A stretch of 49,663 bases of DNA from Bacteroidales bacterium UBA6244 (GCA_002440885.1 DJVY01000166.1:1-49663), one strand, 5' to 3'. Shown: positions 34,289 through 43,633, numbered from the stretch's first letter. Translations and numbers: made by a program. The notes: generated by a model not told the origin, from the letters alone.

Positions 34289-35488
34289 ATGAGTAAACAC
34301 ACGCAAACTGTTGAACCTGTCAGGCTACAAAACAGGGCGGCTAGTCTGGATATCCTCAGAGGAATAGCCTTGCTTGGCATTGCTTTGGTAAATGTATTGG
34401 GCTTTAACGCCTCCTTTTTCGACTTCGGCGGATTTTATTCTGCGTTACCGGATGTTTTCCAGAAAGCAGTTTTTCAATTGATTATATCCCTTTTTGCCGA
34501 CAAGTTTATTTTTATTTTCAGCTTTTTATTCGGATACGGTATTTACATGCAATACCGCCGGTTTTCACTGCAACAGCTGAATTTCGTACCGTTTTTTTTG
34601 CGTAGAATGGGCGTTTTGTTGATGTTTGGTGTGCTGCACGTTGGGTTGCTGTGGGCAGGCGATATTCTCATTTTATACGCTATCGCCGGTATGGTTGTTC
34701 TTGCCATACGAAAATGGTCGCCTGTTGTTCTGCTAACTACAGGTTTGTTTTTCTATTTTTTTATTTCCTTTTGGTTGGTTCTTTCGGTCTACATTCCTTT
34801 ACCCGACGGACTTTCTTCGGCGTGTCCGACCTGCCTGAAGGAGGCCCTGGAGGTTTATGCAACCGGTCATTATTTCGAAATACTTCAGCTGCGTGCCACA
34901 GAGTATCAGGCTTTTCTTCCGGTAAACCTGATTTATTATTTTCCAAAAGTTTTCGGGGTCATTATTTTTGGTTTCCTGGCCTCGCGGTATTCGCTTCACA
35001 CACAAATTCATTTGAACAAAAAGCGTTGGGTTTTAGTTACCCTGTTTGTTGCCGGGGTCAGCGCCATGGTGTTTACGAAATATGAAAGTGTCATCGCTCT
35101 GACAATTTCCGACAAGAGCTCTTTTCTGCCCGCAGCCTCTATGTTTGGCTACGAGTTAATGAATTTGTTTGTTGCCTCGGCCTATATTCTTGTCGTGTTG
35201 ATGTTGTGCGCCTACCGATATCCGGTTAAAATGCTGCATTGGTTTTCTTACGTCGGGCGCATGTCTCTCACCAACTACCTTGGCCAATCCTTGATTTTTG
35301 CCTTTTTCTTCTACGGATGGGGCTTGGGTTTTTTCGGATGGGAAAAGCCTCTGCAGTTGATTTCGGTCGCTTTGTTTGTATTTATCCTTCAGGTGATATT
35401 TAGTTATTTATGGTTAAAGGAATTTCAGCAAGGTCCACTTGAAATGCTATGGCGTTGGGTAAGTTATCGGGGTGGACCAAAAAAATGA
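34289..35488 (+). CDS. DUF418 family membrane protein (YeiB-like)
   Basis: 399 residues from ATG 34289 (an upstream TTG is at 34277). RLQNRAASLDILRGIALLGIALVNVLGF at the start is the hallmark of DUF418/YeiB proteins. About ten hydrophobic segments follow, with MSLTNYLGQSLIFAFFFYGWGLGFF near the C-terminus, the DUF418 signature region. Such proteins belong to the acyltransferase-like membrane group; substrate unknown. Close spacing to the GH13 gene suggests one transcript. Confidence 0.85.
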   Translation: MSKHTQTVEPVRLQNRAASLDILRGIALLGIALVNVLGFNASFFDFGGFYSALPDVFQKAVFQLIISLFADKFIFIFSFLFGYGIYMQYRRFSLQQLNFVPFFLRRMGVLLMFGVLHVGLLWAGDILILYAIAGMVVLAIRKWSPVVLLTTGLFFYFFISFWLVLSVYIPLPDGLSSACPTCLKEALEVYATGHYFEILQLRATEYQAFLPVNLIYYFPKVFGVIIFGFLASRYSLHTQIHLNKKRWVLVTLFVAGVSAMVFTKYESVIALTISDKSSFLPAASMFGYELMNLFVASAYILVVLMLCAYRYPVKMLHWFSYVGRMSLTNYLGQSLIFAFFFYGWGLGFFGWEKPLQLISVALFVFILQVIFSYLWLKEFQQGPLEMLWRWVSYRGGPKK

Positions 35489-35814
35489 AGCAGTTTTTTT
35501 TTCGTATATGGACGTAATGAAATAGCTAATTCTGCATAGATATGGCCAGAGTTAACTGTCAATATTCATTTTTTTATTGAAATGAAGTGGCTTGTCATAG
35601 TTCAGATATTTGAAATTCAACACAATAAGAATTCAAAAAAAAAATGCAAAGTGGGCGTCAGGTATAAAAAAATAAATAATTTAGCCCGATTAGAAATGAC
35701 AGAAATTGATGGTTAGCGACTGTGATTTGTTGGGTAATGTTTCAAGGCATCTTCTGTCGTACTAATAAAATTATAATACATTTGTTTTAAGAACTGAAAT
35801 AATATCATACACCG
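35489..35814. other. 326-base gap, AT-rich
   Basis: No gene was found. It contains the -7 element TACATTTG at 35777-35784 that should serve the acidic protein gene. Confidence 0.65.
35777..35784 (+). promoter_or_regulatory. -7 promoter element for the acidic small protein
   Basis: TACATTTG matches TAnnTTTG, 31 bases before ATG 35815; TCTG at 35753-35756 is a weak -33 candidate. Confidence 0.5.
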
Positions 35815-36150
35815 ATGAAAGAGAATAAAACCAGGGTGATTAAAGATTTTGACAAGCTTACGCCTGAAATTCAAGAACAAATCAAGCTTGTTTATCCTTA
35901 TGGCTTCAGCCAGCATTTGATTCGTTTCACGAATAAAGAAGGGAAATTCGTCAGTGCCTTACCTTTTGAAACTGATGAGATTTATTATCTGGTTAGAATG
36001 ACGACGGAAAAAGCTGAGGAAATCATTAGCGAAGACGATGACTACGACGACAATGGCCATTTGAAAGATGATGCCCGCGATGATTACGAAGATAAATACT
36101 CTGATCTGGACTATCTTTCGGATAATTATGGTGAGGAGGAGGATTTTTAA
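35815..36150 (+). CDS. small acidic protein of unknown function
   Basis: 111 residues. The first 70 are a compact domain (TRVIKDFDKLTPEIQEQIKLVYPYGF, then SQHLIRFTNKEGKFVSALPFETDEIYYLVRM). The last 35 are almost all Asp, Glu and Tyr (for example DDDYDDNGH and EEEDF), so the tail is strongly negative and probably disordered. I recall similar acidic small proteins in Bacteroidota, but no function. It precedes the YkgJ gene by 8 bases and is probably cotranscribed with it. Confidence 0.7.
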   Translation: MKENKTRVIKDFDKLTPEIQEQIKLVYPYGFSQHLIRFTNKEGKFVSALPFETDEIYYLVRMTTEKAEEIISEDDDYDDNGHLKDDARDDYEDKYSDLDYLSDNYGEEEDF

Positions 36151-36158
36151 TTTGTTGA

Positions 36159-36716
36159 ATGACAAAGAAAAAAGAATCTGTATCACCTAACGACGCAGCC
36201 GCAACAATATCAGCGGAGTATACCTCAGATTTGCTATCAAACTTACCTGCCCTTGCGCCTAAGGCTGAGCTGGGAACCCGTGAGCTATTTAAACAGCTTA
36301 AGCGAAAAAAGAATCCAAAACTGGATGTTGTGGTGGCAGAAATACATGAGGGCGTTTTTGAAAAAATTAGCTGTCTCTCGTGTGCCAATTGTTGCAAAAC
36401 ACTTGGCCCTCGAATAACAGACGCCGATATTCAACGACTTTCAAAGGCATTACGAATAAAGCCGGGTGCTGTTATCGACACCTACCTTCGGGTAGATGAG
36501 GACAATGACTATGTGTTTAAAAACATGCCTTGTCCATTTTTGATGGAAGACAATTACTGCATGGTGTACGAAAGTCGGCCAAAAGCCTGCAAGGAATACC
36601 CGCATACCAACCGAAAGCGATTCGATCAGGCTTTTCAGGTCACCATAAAAAACACGTATACTTGTCCGGCTGCTTATCTGGTGGTAGAAGAATTAAAGAC
36701 GGTTTTCGGCAGTTGA
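36159..36716 (+). CDS. YkgJ family cysteine-cluster protein
   Basis: 185 residues. The Cys-rich core is CLSCANCCKTLGP, then CPFLMEDNYCMVYESRPKACKEYPH, and a last CPAA, matching the YkgJ/UPF0153 pattern proposed to bind zinc or an Fe-S centre. The role of the family is uncertain. It overlaps the convergent DUF1232 gene by 24 bases at the 3-prime end. Confidence 0.86.
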   Translation: MTKKKESVSPNDAAATISAEYTSDLLSNLPALAPKAELGTRELFKQLKRKKNPKLDVVVAEIHEGVFEKISCLSCANCCKTLGPRITDADIQRLSKALRIKPGAVIDTYLRVDEDNDYVFKNMPCPFLMEDNYCMVYESRPKACKEYPHTNRKRFDQAFQVTIKNTYTCPAAYLVVEELKTVFGS

Positions 36717-37070
36717 TCCGGTATTTTTGCTATTCAACCGTTCCATGGCTTTTTCCTTTACTTCCGGAGTCATATACTCCGAAACTGTACTGATGGCGTA
36801 AGTTAAGAAAGCAATGTCATCAGTAAACCCGAGCCCCGGCAAAATATCAGCAATCAAATCAGCAGGTAAAATAAAGTAACCCAAGGCGGCCACGATAATG
36901 AGCTTACTTTTGGCCGGGATACCTTTATCTGCAAGCAAAATATAAAGAATCAGGGCGTAATATATCAAAGTCGATCCCGCCATGCCGGCCACGTGCTTTA
37001 TTTTCTCGAAGAGTGCCTTCTCTTCAAAATGACCAATGTATTCTTTATATTTCCGGGGGTAAAATTTCAT
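36693..37070 (-). CDS. DUF1232 (YkvA) family membrane protein
   Basis: 125 residues. Two hydrophobic segments surround AALGYFILPADLIADILPGLGFTDDIAFLTYAI, the DUF1232 signature with the PADLI and GxxDD residues. Function is unknown. Its 3-prime end overlaps the YkgJ gene on the opposite strand by 24 bases. It follows the IPExxxVDY gene after 35 bases on the same strand and may be the last gene of that operon. Confidence 0.8.
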   Translation of the reverse strand: MKFYPRKYKEYIGHFEEKALFEKIKHVAGMAGSTLIYYALILYILLADKGIPAKSKLIIVAALGYFILPADLIADILPGLGFTDDIAFLTYAISTVSEYMTPEVKEKAMERLNSKNTGSTAENRL

Positions 37071-37105
37071 ATCACCATAACGTTGAAAGAGAGGCTATTC
37101 GTATT

Positions 37106-37564
37106 TTATCTATGGTTTAACTGTTCCATTTCGTGCAATTCGTTGATGTCGAGCAGCATATCGATGTCTTTCACGGTGTCCGGTTTTACTTCAACAGCAG
37201 TTATCACGTTAGGAATAGTTCTTAATTTGGCCAGAAACTGTTTAATCTCTTGCGGATCGGGATGGTTTTTAATGAGCATGAAAAAATCAGCACTTTTGGC
37301 TGAGGGGATTAAGTTTCCTCCCTGATGCTTGCTTCCGATTAAATAAAACACCGCATGGCTGGATGAATCTTCAAAACGATACCAGGCGTAGGTACACATG
37401 ATGTCTCCCGAAACAGCATAAGCCAGATCATCATATCGAACCAAATCTAAGCCGAGGTTTTGGTTTATTTCAAAAGCCAGCTTGTAATCTTTCAAATGAC
37501 TCACCACAGCGATAAGCCGGTATTCATCAGATGAACGAATTACTAATTTTATTTTTTTCGCCAT
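37106..37564 (-). CDS. IPExxxVDY family protein
   Basis: 152 residues from ATG 37564. The N-terminus (MAKKIKLVIRSSDEYRLIAVVSHLKDYKLAFEINQNLGLDLVRYDDLA) and the motif LIPSAKSADFFMLIKN at the position of IPExxxVDY match this Bacteroidota family, which is normally found just downstream of rnc. The motif itself is changed: Ser replaces Glu and Ala-Asp-Phe replaces Val-Asp-Tyr. Function is unknown. Confidence 0.78.
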   Translation of the reverse strand: MAKKIKLVIRSSDEYRLIAVVSHLKDYKLAFEINQNLGLDLVRYDDLAYAVSGDIMCTYAWYRFEDSSSHAVFYLIGSKHQGGNLIPSAKSADFFMLIKNHPDPQEIKQFLAKLRTIPNVITAVEVKPDTVKDIDMLLDINELHEMEQLNHR

Positions 37565-37644
37565 AGCAAGCAAATTACACAGCAAAGGTAATGAATATGG
37601 GAGGCCAAGGCATAGCGATTTGGGCTAAAATTTCGGCATTGCTT

Positions 37645-38394
37645 TTAGCCGGCCATTTCGTCGGGAGCAGTTTGCTTACTGAGTATTATTTGCCAGGCTT
37701 TTTCGGCGACGAGTTTTTCAGCACCTTTTATGGAGTAATCGTTTGCCTGAGCAATAATTTCACCGTCTACCATGGCAGCGATAATGTATTGATTGTTATG
37801 TTTTTCGCCCGATTGGCCGATTACGGTAAACGACAGTTCATGTTTTTCTTTCTGAGCCCACTCAATAACCCGGCTCTTAAAACTTATTTCCTCTTCCACC
37901 AGCATTTCGACGTCGAAATGCACATTGATGATTCTGTTGATAAGCAGTTTGCGCGTAAACTCGTATCCTTTGTCAAGATAAATAGCGCCGACCACTGCTT
38001 CAAAAGCATCGCCTCCTGCCGATTTCCCTTTTTTGTTTCTTTCGCCTCCCACACTGATGAGCTTGTCGAGACCAAGCTTCATGGCCAGCTTGTTCAGCGA
38101 GGTGCGGCTCACAATCTTTGAGCGCATTTCGGTTAGAAACCCCTCATTTCGATATGGAAAACGTTTGAACAAAAAGTCGGCTACTACGGCGCTAAGGATG
38201 GCATCGCCCAGATACTCCAGACGTTCGTTGTTAAGCCGGAGGCCGTTTATCACTTTTTGCGTGGCTGATTTATGTCGGAGAGCCAGTTTAAACAAAGAAA
38301 TGTTTCCGGGGTAATACCCGAAAACATTCCTTATCGACTGGTGCAAAGCCCGGTCATTCGAAAAATAGGATCGTAATCTATTGCCAAGTAACAA
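37645..38394 (-). CDS. rnc: ribonuclease III
   Basis: 249 residues. The RNase III signature NERLEYLGDAILS is at about 56-68 and the C-terminal dsRNA-binding domain (VIEWAQKEKHELSFTVIG to KAWQII) is intact. It processes rRNA and other double-stranded RNA. A TTG start at 38394 gives a natural length; it lies 10 bases after the fabF stop, so acpP-fabF-rnc form one transcript. Confidence 0.95.
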   Translation of the reverse strand: MLLGNRLRSYFSNDRALHQSIRNVFGYYPGNISLFKLALRHKSATQKVINGLRLNNERLEYLGDAILSAVVADFLFKRFPYRNEGFLTEMRSKIVSRTSLNKLAMKLGLDKLISVGGERNKKGKSAGGDAFEAVVGAIYLDKGYEFTRKLLINRIINVHFDVEMLVEEEISFKSRVIEWAQKEKHELSFTVIGQSGEKHNNQYIIAAMVDGEIIAQANDYSIKGAEKLVAEKAWQIILSKQTAPDEMAG

Positions 38395-38404
38395 ATTACC
38401 TGAT

Positions 38405-39661
38405 TTATTTTACAAATTTCTTAAATAAGATCGAAGCGTTATGACCTCCAAAGCCAAAGGTATTACTCAGTGCCGCGTTAATCACACGTTGTTGAGCTGT
38501 ATTGAAGGTAAAATTCAAACCTGAATCAATTTCCGGATCAAGATTAAAATGATTAATGGTAGGAGGTACGATATCATTTTTTACTGCAAGAACAGTAGCA
38601 ATTGATTCAACAACTCCTGCACCACCTAGTAAGTGACCTGTCATTGATTTGGTTGAGTTAATGTTGATTTTGTAAGCGTGATCGCCAAAAAGGCTGACAA
38701 TCGCTTTCGGCTCAACAATATCACCTGCCGGGGTAGAAGTACCGTGCGTATTAACATGATCGATGTCGGTTATTTTTAAACCGGCATCTTCAATGGCTGC
38801 TTTCATACACAAATAAGCACCTAATCCATCGGGATGGGGTGAAGTCATATGGTAAGCATCGCCTGAAAGGCCTGCCCCTGCTACTTCAGCGTAGATATGA
38901 GCACCCCGCGCCAGGGCGTGTTCAAGCTCTTCGAACACAACGCCACCGCCACCTTCGCCAATCACAAAACCATCGCGGTCTTTGTCGAAAGGACGAGAAG
39001 CCGTTTGCGGGTCATCATTACGTGTAGAGATGGCATGCATGGCATTAAAACCACCTACACCTGTTTGGTTAACAGCAGCCTCAGAACCGCCTGTTACAAA
39101 AGCATTGGCTTTGCCAAGTCTGATATACATAAGGGCATCGGCCAGCGCATTTGCCGAGGAGGCACATGCGGAAACCGTAGCAAAATTAGGCCCTCTGAAC
39201 CCATGTTTGATGCTGATATGGCCTGCGGCGATGTCAGCAATCATTTTGGGGATGAAGAAAGGATTAAAGCGGGGCGTACCATCACCTTTGGCAAAGCTGG
39301 TTACTTCGTCAAAAAATGTACCCAGACCCCCGATTCCGGAAGCCCAAATAACGCCCACACGGTTTTTGTCAAGACTCTCGTCCTGAAGTAATCCCGAGTC
39401 TTCGATGGCCTGATCAGCTGCTATAAGTCCGAATTGAGCATATCTGTCATGCTTCCGAACTTCTTTGCGATCGAAATACTCCATGGCATCAAATCCTTTT
39501 ACTTCACAAGCAAATTTTGTTTTAAAATTTGTTGTATCGAAAAGGGTTATTGGGCCGGCTCCGCTTACTCCCGTAAGCAAAGCAGCCCAATAATCTTTTA
39601 CATTATTGCCGATAGGAGTTATCGCACCGAGACCTGTTACAACTACTCGTTTTAACTCCAT
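38405..39661 (-). CDS. fabF: 3-oxoacyl-ACP synthase II
   Basis: 418 residues. The catalytic triad Cys166 (TVSACASSANA), His306 (DHVNTHGTST) and His343 (SMTGHLLGGAG) corresponds to Cys163, His303 and His340 of E. coli FabF. It elongates acyl chains from malonyl-ACP. It sits 11 bases after acpP and directly before rnc, the classic order in this phylum. Confidence 0.96.
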   Translation of the reverse strand: MELKRVVVTGLGAITPIGNNVKDYWAALLTGVSGAGPITLFDTTNFKTKFACEVKGFDAMEYFDRKEVRKHDRYAQFGLIAADQAIEDSGLLQDESLDKNRVGVIWASGIGGLGTFFDEVTSFAKGDGTPRFNPFFIPKMIADIAAGHISIKHGFRGPNFATVSACASSANALADALMYIRLGKANAFVTGGSEAAVNQTGVGGFNAMHAISTRNDDPQTASRPFDKDRDGFVIGEGGGGVVFEELEHALARGAHIYAEVAGAGLSGDAYHMTSPHPDGLGAYLCMKAAIEDAGLKITDIDHVNTHGTSTPAGDIVEPKAIVSLFGDHAYKININSTKSMTGHLLGGAGVVESIATVLAVKNDIVPPTINHFNLDPEIDSGLNFTFNTAQQRVINAALSNTFGFGGHNASILFKKFVK

Positions 39662-39672
39662 AAAAACTCTTT

Positions 39673-39906
39673 TTACTGATGTGCTTCGATGTAAGCAATT
39701 GCATTACCTACTGTTTCAATTTTTTCAGCTTCTTCATCAGGAATTGAAAGGTTAAACTCTTTCTCAAACTCCATGATCAATTCAACAGTATCAAGTGAAT
39801 CTGCACCTAAGTCATTGGTGAAGCTAGCTTCATTAGTAACTTCACTTTCTTCAACTCCAAGTTTGTCAACAATAATACTTACAACTTTTGAACGTACGTC
39901 TGACAT
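39673..39906 (-). CDS. acpP: acyl carrier protein
   Basis: 77 residues with the phosphopantetheine serine Ser37 in GADSLDTVELIMEFE. Acidic and small, as expected. It carries growing acyl chains for FabF and the thioesterase. It is the first gene of the acpP-fabF-rnc operon. Confidence 0.97.
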   Translation of the reverse strand: MSDVRSKVVSIIVDKLGVEESEVTNEASFTNDLGADSLDTVELIMEFEKEFNLSIPDEEAEKIETVGNAIAYIEAHQ

Positions 39907-40072
39907 GTGTGTAAATTTTGGTTAAACTCGATGCAAAGAACGGCATTAATGCAATAAAAAACAATAGTCGCAAAAACTTTTTAAGATATTGGTGAATAAT
40001 TACTTATACTTTGAATGGGTTATGTTGTGGATAATTATGCAGGCCAACTAAGCTGTTTTTAGGCAATATATT

Positions 40073-40080
40073 TACCTTTG
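40073..40080 (+). promoter_or_regulatory. -7 promoter element for purN
   Basis: TACCTTTG matches TAnnTTTG, 31 bases before the ATG at 40104. Confidence 0.5.
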
Positions 40081-40103
40081 ACCGAAAGTTTAGACCTTAT
40101 TGC

Positions 40104-40676
40104 ATGGTGAAAAAAGTTGTTATTCTGGCTTCCGGAAACGGAACAAACGCTGAACGGATTATCTCCTATTTCTCGGAGAGGGACACAGCAAAAGTGATTT
40201 TAGTTATTTCAAATAACCCAAATGCCGGAGTACTTGGGCGTTGCCAAAGACTGGAAGTGGATACCATGGTAGCAAGTCGCGACGACTTCTACCATAATAG
40301 TAAGGTGTTGCACCAATTGCTGTCACTTCAGCCGGATGTCATCGTTTTGGCCGGATTCCTTTGGTTGCTGCCGAAAGAAATCGTTTCGGCCTTTCATGGT
40401 AAAATTGTGAACATTCATCCTGCCTTGCTCCCCGATTTTGGAGGTAAGGGCATGTATGGACATCATGTGCACGAGGCTGTTTTAAAATCAGGACAAAAAA
40501 CTTCGGGGATTACCATTCACCTTGTTAACGAAAAATACGACGAGGGAGATATCCTCTTTCAGGCTAAAACCGAAATCACAGCAGGTGAAACCCCGGAAAG
40601 TCTGGCCAAAAAAATTCATCAACTCGAGCATACCCATTTCCCGGTAGTTATCGAGCAGTTAATCAACGAAGCCTAA
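40104..40676 (+). CDS. purN: phosphoribosylglycinamide formyltransferase
   Basis: 190 residues. It has the N-terminal ASGNGTNAERI motif and NIHPALLP around residues 103-110, with the catalytic Asn103, His105 and Asp146 (in NEKYDEGDI), comparable to E. coli Asn106, His108 and Asp144. It transfers a formyl group from 10-formyl-THF to GAR in purine synthesis. Its stop overlaps the convergent lipoprotein gene by 4 bases. Confidence 0.94.
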   Translation: MVKKVVILASGNGTNAERIISYFSERDTAKVILVISNNPNAGVLGRCQRLEVDTMVASRDDFYHNSKVLHQLLSLQPDVIVLAGFLWLLPKEIVSAFHGKIVNIHPALLPDFGGKGMYGHHVHEAVLKSGQKTSGITIHLVNEKYDEGDILFQAKTEITAGETPESLAKKIHQLEHTHFPVVIEQLINEA

Positions 40677-41158
40677 TTTCGTTTCATTTGAAAACCAATT
40701 ACCTTGTTGCCCCGGCCATTTTCTTTTTGGATGGAGCAGGTTGAATCAGCATTCCATTTGAATATCACCCTGTTAGGATAGTCTGTATGCAAATTTTCAA
40801 AAACCACCTTGCCTGACACGGATTTTTTTAGCGGCAGCGAAGCGGCTGTATCTGTTGTTGTTCCTTCGCTGTAATAAACACGACCCTGCTGCACGAATAT
40901 CACGAAAGACTCAATATACGATGTGTCTGCCCGGGAATGCGAATACACTGCTCCAACGATGGATGAATCTTTAGCCTGTTGGATGCGCAGGTTCATTTCA
41001 ACTGATCCGGTGGCCTGCCAATGGCCTTCGAGCTGTTGAAAACGGCCATAAGTTTTTGATGTGGATTGCGTACAAGCAGAAATGCCGATCGTCAGAAACA
41101 AAAACCACCCAAAGGCAATGTTACAACCGCTTACGTAGTTTTTCTGTATCTTTTTCAT
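40673..41158 (-). CDS. small lipoprotein of unknown function overlapping pgi
   Basis: 161 residues from ATG 41158. A signal ending in a lipobox (TIGISACTQS) is followed by LEGHWQATGSVEMNLRI and later VVFENLHTDYPNRVIFKWNADSTCSIQKE, a layout typical of small beta-sandwich or calycin-like lipoproteins. No firm family. The start lies 38 bases inside the end of pgi, so translation is probably coupled. The 3-prime end overlaps purN by 4 bases on the other strand. Confidence 0.65.
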   Translation of the reverse strand: MKKIQKNYVSGCNIAFGWFLFLTIGISACTQSTSKTYGRFQQLEGHWQATGSVEMNLRIQQAKDSSIVGAVYSHSRADTSYIESFVIFVQQGRVYYSEGTTTDTAASLPLKKSVSGKVVFENLHTDYPNRVIFKWNADSTCSIQKENGRGNKVIGFQMKRN

Positions 41159-42464
41159 GTCCGGGTTTACCGAGTAAAGCAAACATGTTTTTTTTGTATG
41201 CTTCCACTCCGGGCTGGTCGAAAGGATTTACATCTAATATATAACCGCTTACTGCGCAAGCCATTTCGTAGAAATAAATCAGCTCACCCAGGTTGTATTC
41301 ATTCAGCTCAGGCAATACGATCCGGATATTTGGAACGCCACCATCTACGTGAGCCAGGGTAGTGCCTTTTTCAGCCATGTGGTTGACTTCATGAATTCTT
41401 TTTCCGGCAATGTAGTTTAACCCATCCAAATCAATATCAGCCGATGGCACTTCCAGGTGTGCATTTGGCTTTTCCACGCTAAGTACTGTCTCAAAAAGGA
41501 TGCGCATTCCCTCTTGCAAATATTGTCCCATCGAATGCAAATCGGTGGTAAAGCTTACGCCTGCCGGAAAAATGCCTTTGTTCTCCTTTCCCTCACTTTC
41601 GCCATAGAGCTGCTTCCACCATTCGGTAATGTAGTAGAGTTTAGGTTCGTAATTTACCATTACCTCTATGGTTTTTCCTTTGCTGTAGATTGCATTGCGA
41701 ACGGCAGCATAGGTTGATACCGGGTTTAGTCCGATTTTGGTGTCCGATAGCACCTCTTGTTTCATGGCTTTTGCTCCGGCAATCAATTGCCGGATGTTAA
41801 AACCCGCCACAGCGATGGGCAGTAAGCCGACAGGAGTGAGTACAGAATATCTTCCACCTACATCATCAGGAACCACGTAACTCTTGTAGTTCTCTTCGGT
41901 GGCAAGCTGTTTGAGTGCGCCCCTTTCCTTATCAGTAATGGCAATGATTCGGCTGCGTGCCTCTGCCAATCCATATTTGGCTTCCAGGTGTTTTTTTAAA
42001 ATTCTGAACGCAATGGCCGGCTCGGTTGTAGTTCCGCTTTTCGAAATTACTGCCAGGGCGTAATCTTGTTTGTCGAGTAACCGCAGCAATTCCGTTAGGT
42101 AGTCTTCGCTGATATTTTGACCGGCGTATATTATTTTTGGGTATTCACCGGTGGTAGAGTAATTACCAAACGAGTCGGATAAAGCCTCAATTATGGCACG
42201 TGCTCCCAGATAAGAGCCGCCAATGCCAATCACCACAAACAGTTTGGCCTTTTTTTGAATTATCCCCGCAGTTTGTTCGATATCTTGTATCATTGCTTCA
42301 TCCAGCTCATCGGGCAGGGTAACCCATCCAAGAAAGTCATTTCCTTTACCTGTTTTCTCCGTAATCGAACGGTAATGCCTGTCGATGGATTGCTGATATC
42401 CTTTAATTTCATGCTCGCTGACAAACTCAAGACAATGAGTATATTCTATTTTAATGTTGCTCAT
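41121..42464 (-). CDS. pgi: glucose-6-phosphate isomerase
   Basis: 447 residues, the short bacterial form. Motifs include FLGWVTLP, KAKLFVVIGIGGSYLGARAIIEAL, ISKSGTTTEPAIAFRILK with the sugar-phosphate site SGTTTE, and GGRYSVLTPVGLLPIAVAG. The start at ATG 42464 (MSNIKIEYTH) fits family length better than the upstream in-frame TTG. It interconverts glucose-6-phosphate and fructose-6-phosphate. The next gene starts within its end. Confidence 0.94.
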   Translation of the reverse strand: MSNIKIEYTHCLEFVSEHEIKGYQQSIDRHYRSITEKTGKGNDFLGWVTLPDELDEAMIQDIEQTAGIIQKKAKLFVVIGIGGSYLGARAIIEALSDSFGNYSTTGEYPKIIYAGQNISEDYLTELLRLLDKQDYALAVISKSGTTTEPAIAFRILKKHLEAKYGLAEARSRIIAITDKERGALKQLATEENYKSYVVPDDVGGRYSVLTPVGLLPIAVAGFNIRQLIAGAKAMKQEVLSDTKIGLNPVSTYAAVRNAIYSKGKTIEVMVNYEPKLYYITEWWKQLYGESEGKENKGIFPAGVSFTTDLHSMGQYLQEGMRILFETVLSVEKPNAHLEVPSADIDLDGLNYIAGKRIHEVNHMAEKGTTLAHVDGGVPNIRIVLPELNEYNLGELIYFYEMACAVSGYILDVNPFDQPGVEAYKKNMFALLGKPGHEKDTEKLRKRL

Positions 42465-42533
42465 GGTTATTGATTTTATTTTGAACCCCAAAGTAACGAA
42501 AAACCAAACAATTAAAAACACATGAAATTAGCT

Positions 42534-42541
42534 TATTTTTG
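42534..42541 (+). promoter_or_regulatory. -7 promoter element for thiL
   Basis: TATTTTTG matches TAnnTTTG, 23 bases before ATG 42557; it overlaps an upstream TTG at 42539 and decides against it as a start. Confidence 0.5.
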
Positions 42542-42556
42542 CTTAAAAATTTGCAA

Positions 42557-43633
42557 ATGTCAGCAGAAGAAAAAAAACTAACCGATTTATCCGAGCTCGG
42601 TGAATTTGGCTTGATTGATGAGCTTACCAAAGATTTTAAAAACATACATTCAGAAAGTGTACTGGGAGTGGGAGATGATGCTGCGGTTATAAAACCCGAT
42701 CATGGAAAAGTCATGCTGGTAAGCAAAGACCTGTTAATCGAAAACATTCATTTCGACATGGTTTATACTCCGCTAAAGCATTTAGGGTATAAATCGGTAG
42801 TTGTAAACGTGAGCGATATTGTGGCCATGAATGGGACGCCCAAACAGATTTTGGTGGGGTTGGGTGTTTCATCAAAATATTCGGCTGAGGCTATTCAGGA
42901 GCTGTATAGTGGCATCCGGAAAGCTTGTCAACATTACCAGTTGGACCTGATTGGCGGCGATACTACCACCAGTCCGGCCGGATTGTTTATAAGCATTACC
43001 ATCATTGGCGAAGCGGAAGCCGAAAAGGTAGTGTACCGCAGTGGTGCCTCGGCCAATGATTTGGTTTGCGTGAGTGGCGACCTGGGCGCAGCTTACATGG
43101 GATTGCTTATTCTGGAAAGAGAAAAATCGGAGTTTTTGGCCAATCCAAACATGCAACCCGACTTATCAGAAAAGGAATACCTGCTTGAGCGTCAATTAAA
43201 ACCGGAAGCACGTGGCGATATAACCAAATTGCTGGGTGAGCTTGGCATACAGCCCACTTCTATGATTGACATTTCAGATGGACTGGCCTCCGAGATATTG
43301 CATTTATGCAAGGCCTCAAACACAGGAGTGGCTTTGTATGAAGACAAAATTCCTATCGACCAGTTAACCTACGACACGGCCAAAGAGCTAGGCATTGTTC
43401 CAACAGTGGCGGCACTTAACGGAGGTGAAGACTATGAGTTGCTGTTTACTGTCAGGCAAACTGATTTTGAAAAAGTGAAAAACTTAAAAGGTGTTTCTGT
43501 GATTGGTTATATGACTGACCGCCAAGAGGGTGAAAATTTAGTTACTGTCGATAACCAACTTCTCCCTATTACCGCCCAAGGGTGGGATGCTTTAAAGAGA
43601 AAACCACAAATGCCCTCTTCCGATGCTTCTTAG
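42557..43633 (+). CDS. thiL: thiamine-monophosphate kinase
   Basis: 358 residues from ATG 42557. It has the ThiL ATP-binding motifs GVGDDAAVI at the N-terminus, LLIENIHFDM, and later LIGGDTTTSP, SGDLGAAYMG and IDISDGLASEI. It phosphorylates thiamine monophosphate to thiamine pyrophosphate. Divergent from pgi; its promoter is at 42534-42541. A 21-base gap separates it from the TauE/SafE gene, which may be in the same transcript. Confidence 0.93.
   Translation: MSAEEKKLTDLSELGEFGLIDELTKDFKNIHSESVLGVGDDAAVIKPDHGKVMLVSKDLLIENIHFDMVYTPLKHLGYKSVVVNVSDIVAMNGTPKQILVGLGVSSKYSAEAIQELYSGIRKACQHYQLDLIGGDTTTSPAGLFISITIIGEAEAEKVVYRSGASANDLVCVSGDLGAAYMGLLILEREKSEFLANPNMQPDLSEKEYLLERQLKPEARGDITKLLGELGIQPTSMIDISDGLASEILHLCKASNTGVALYEDKIPIDQLTYDTAKELGIVPTVAALNGGEDYELLFTVRQTDFEKVKNLKGVSVIGYMTDRQEGENLVTVDNQLLPITAQGWDALKRKPQMPSSDAS

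Noticed and set aside
32397..35488. Polysaccharide utilisation locus
   Set aside because: A GH13 enzyme and a DUF418 protein are present but there is no SusC/SusD pair, and the genes around are unrelated.
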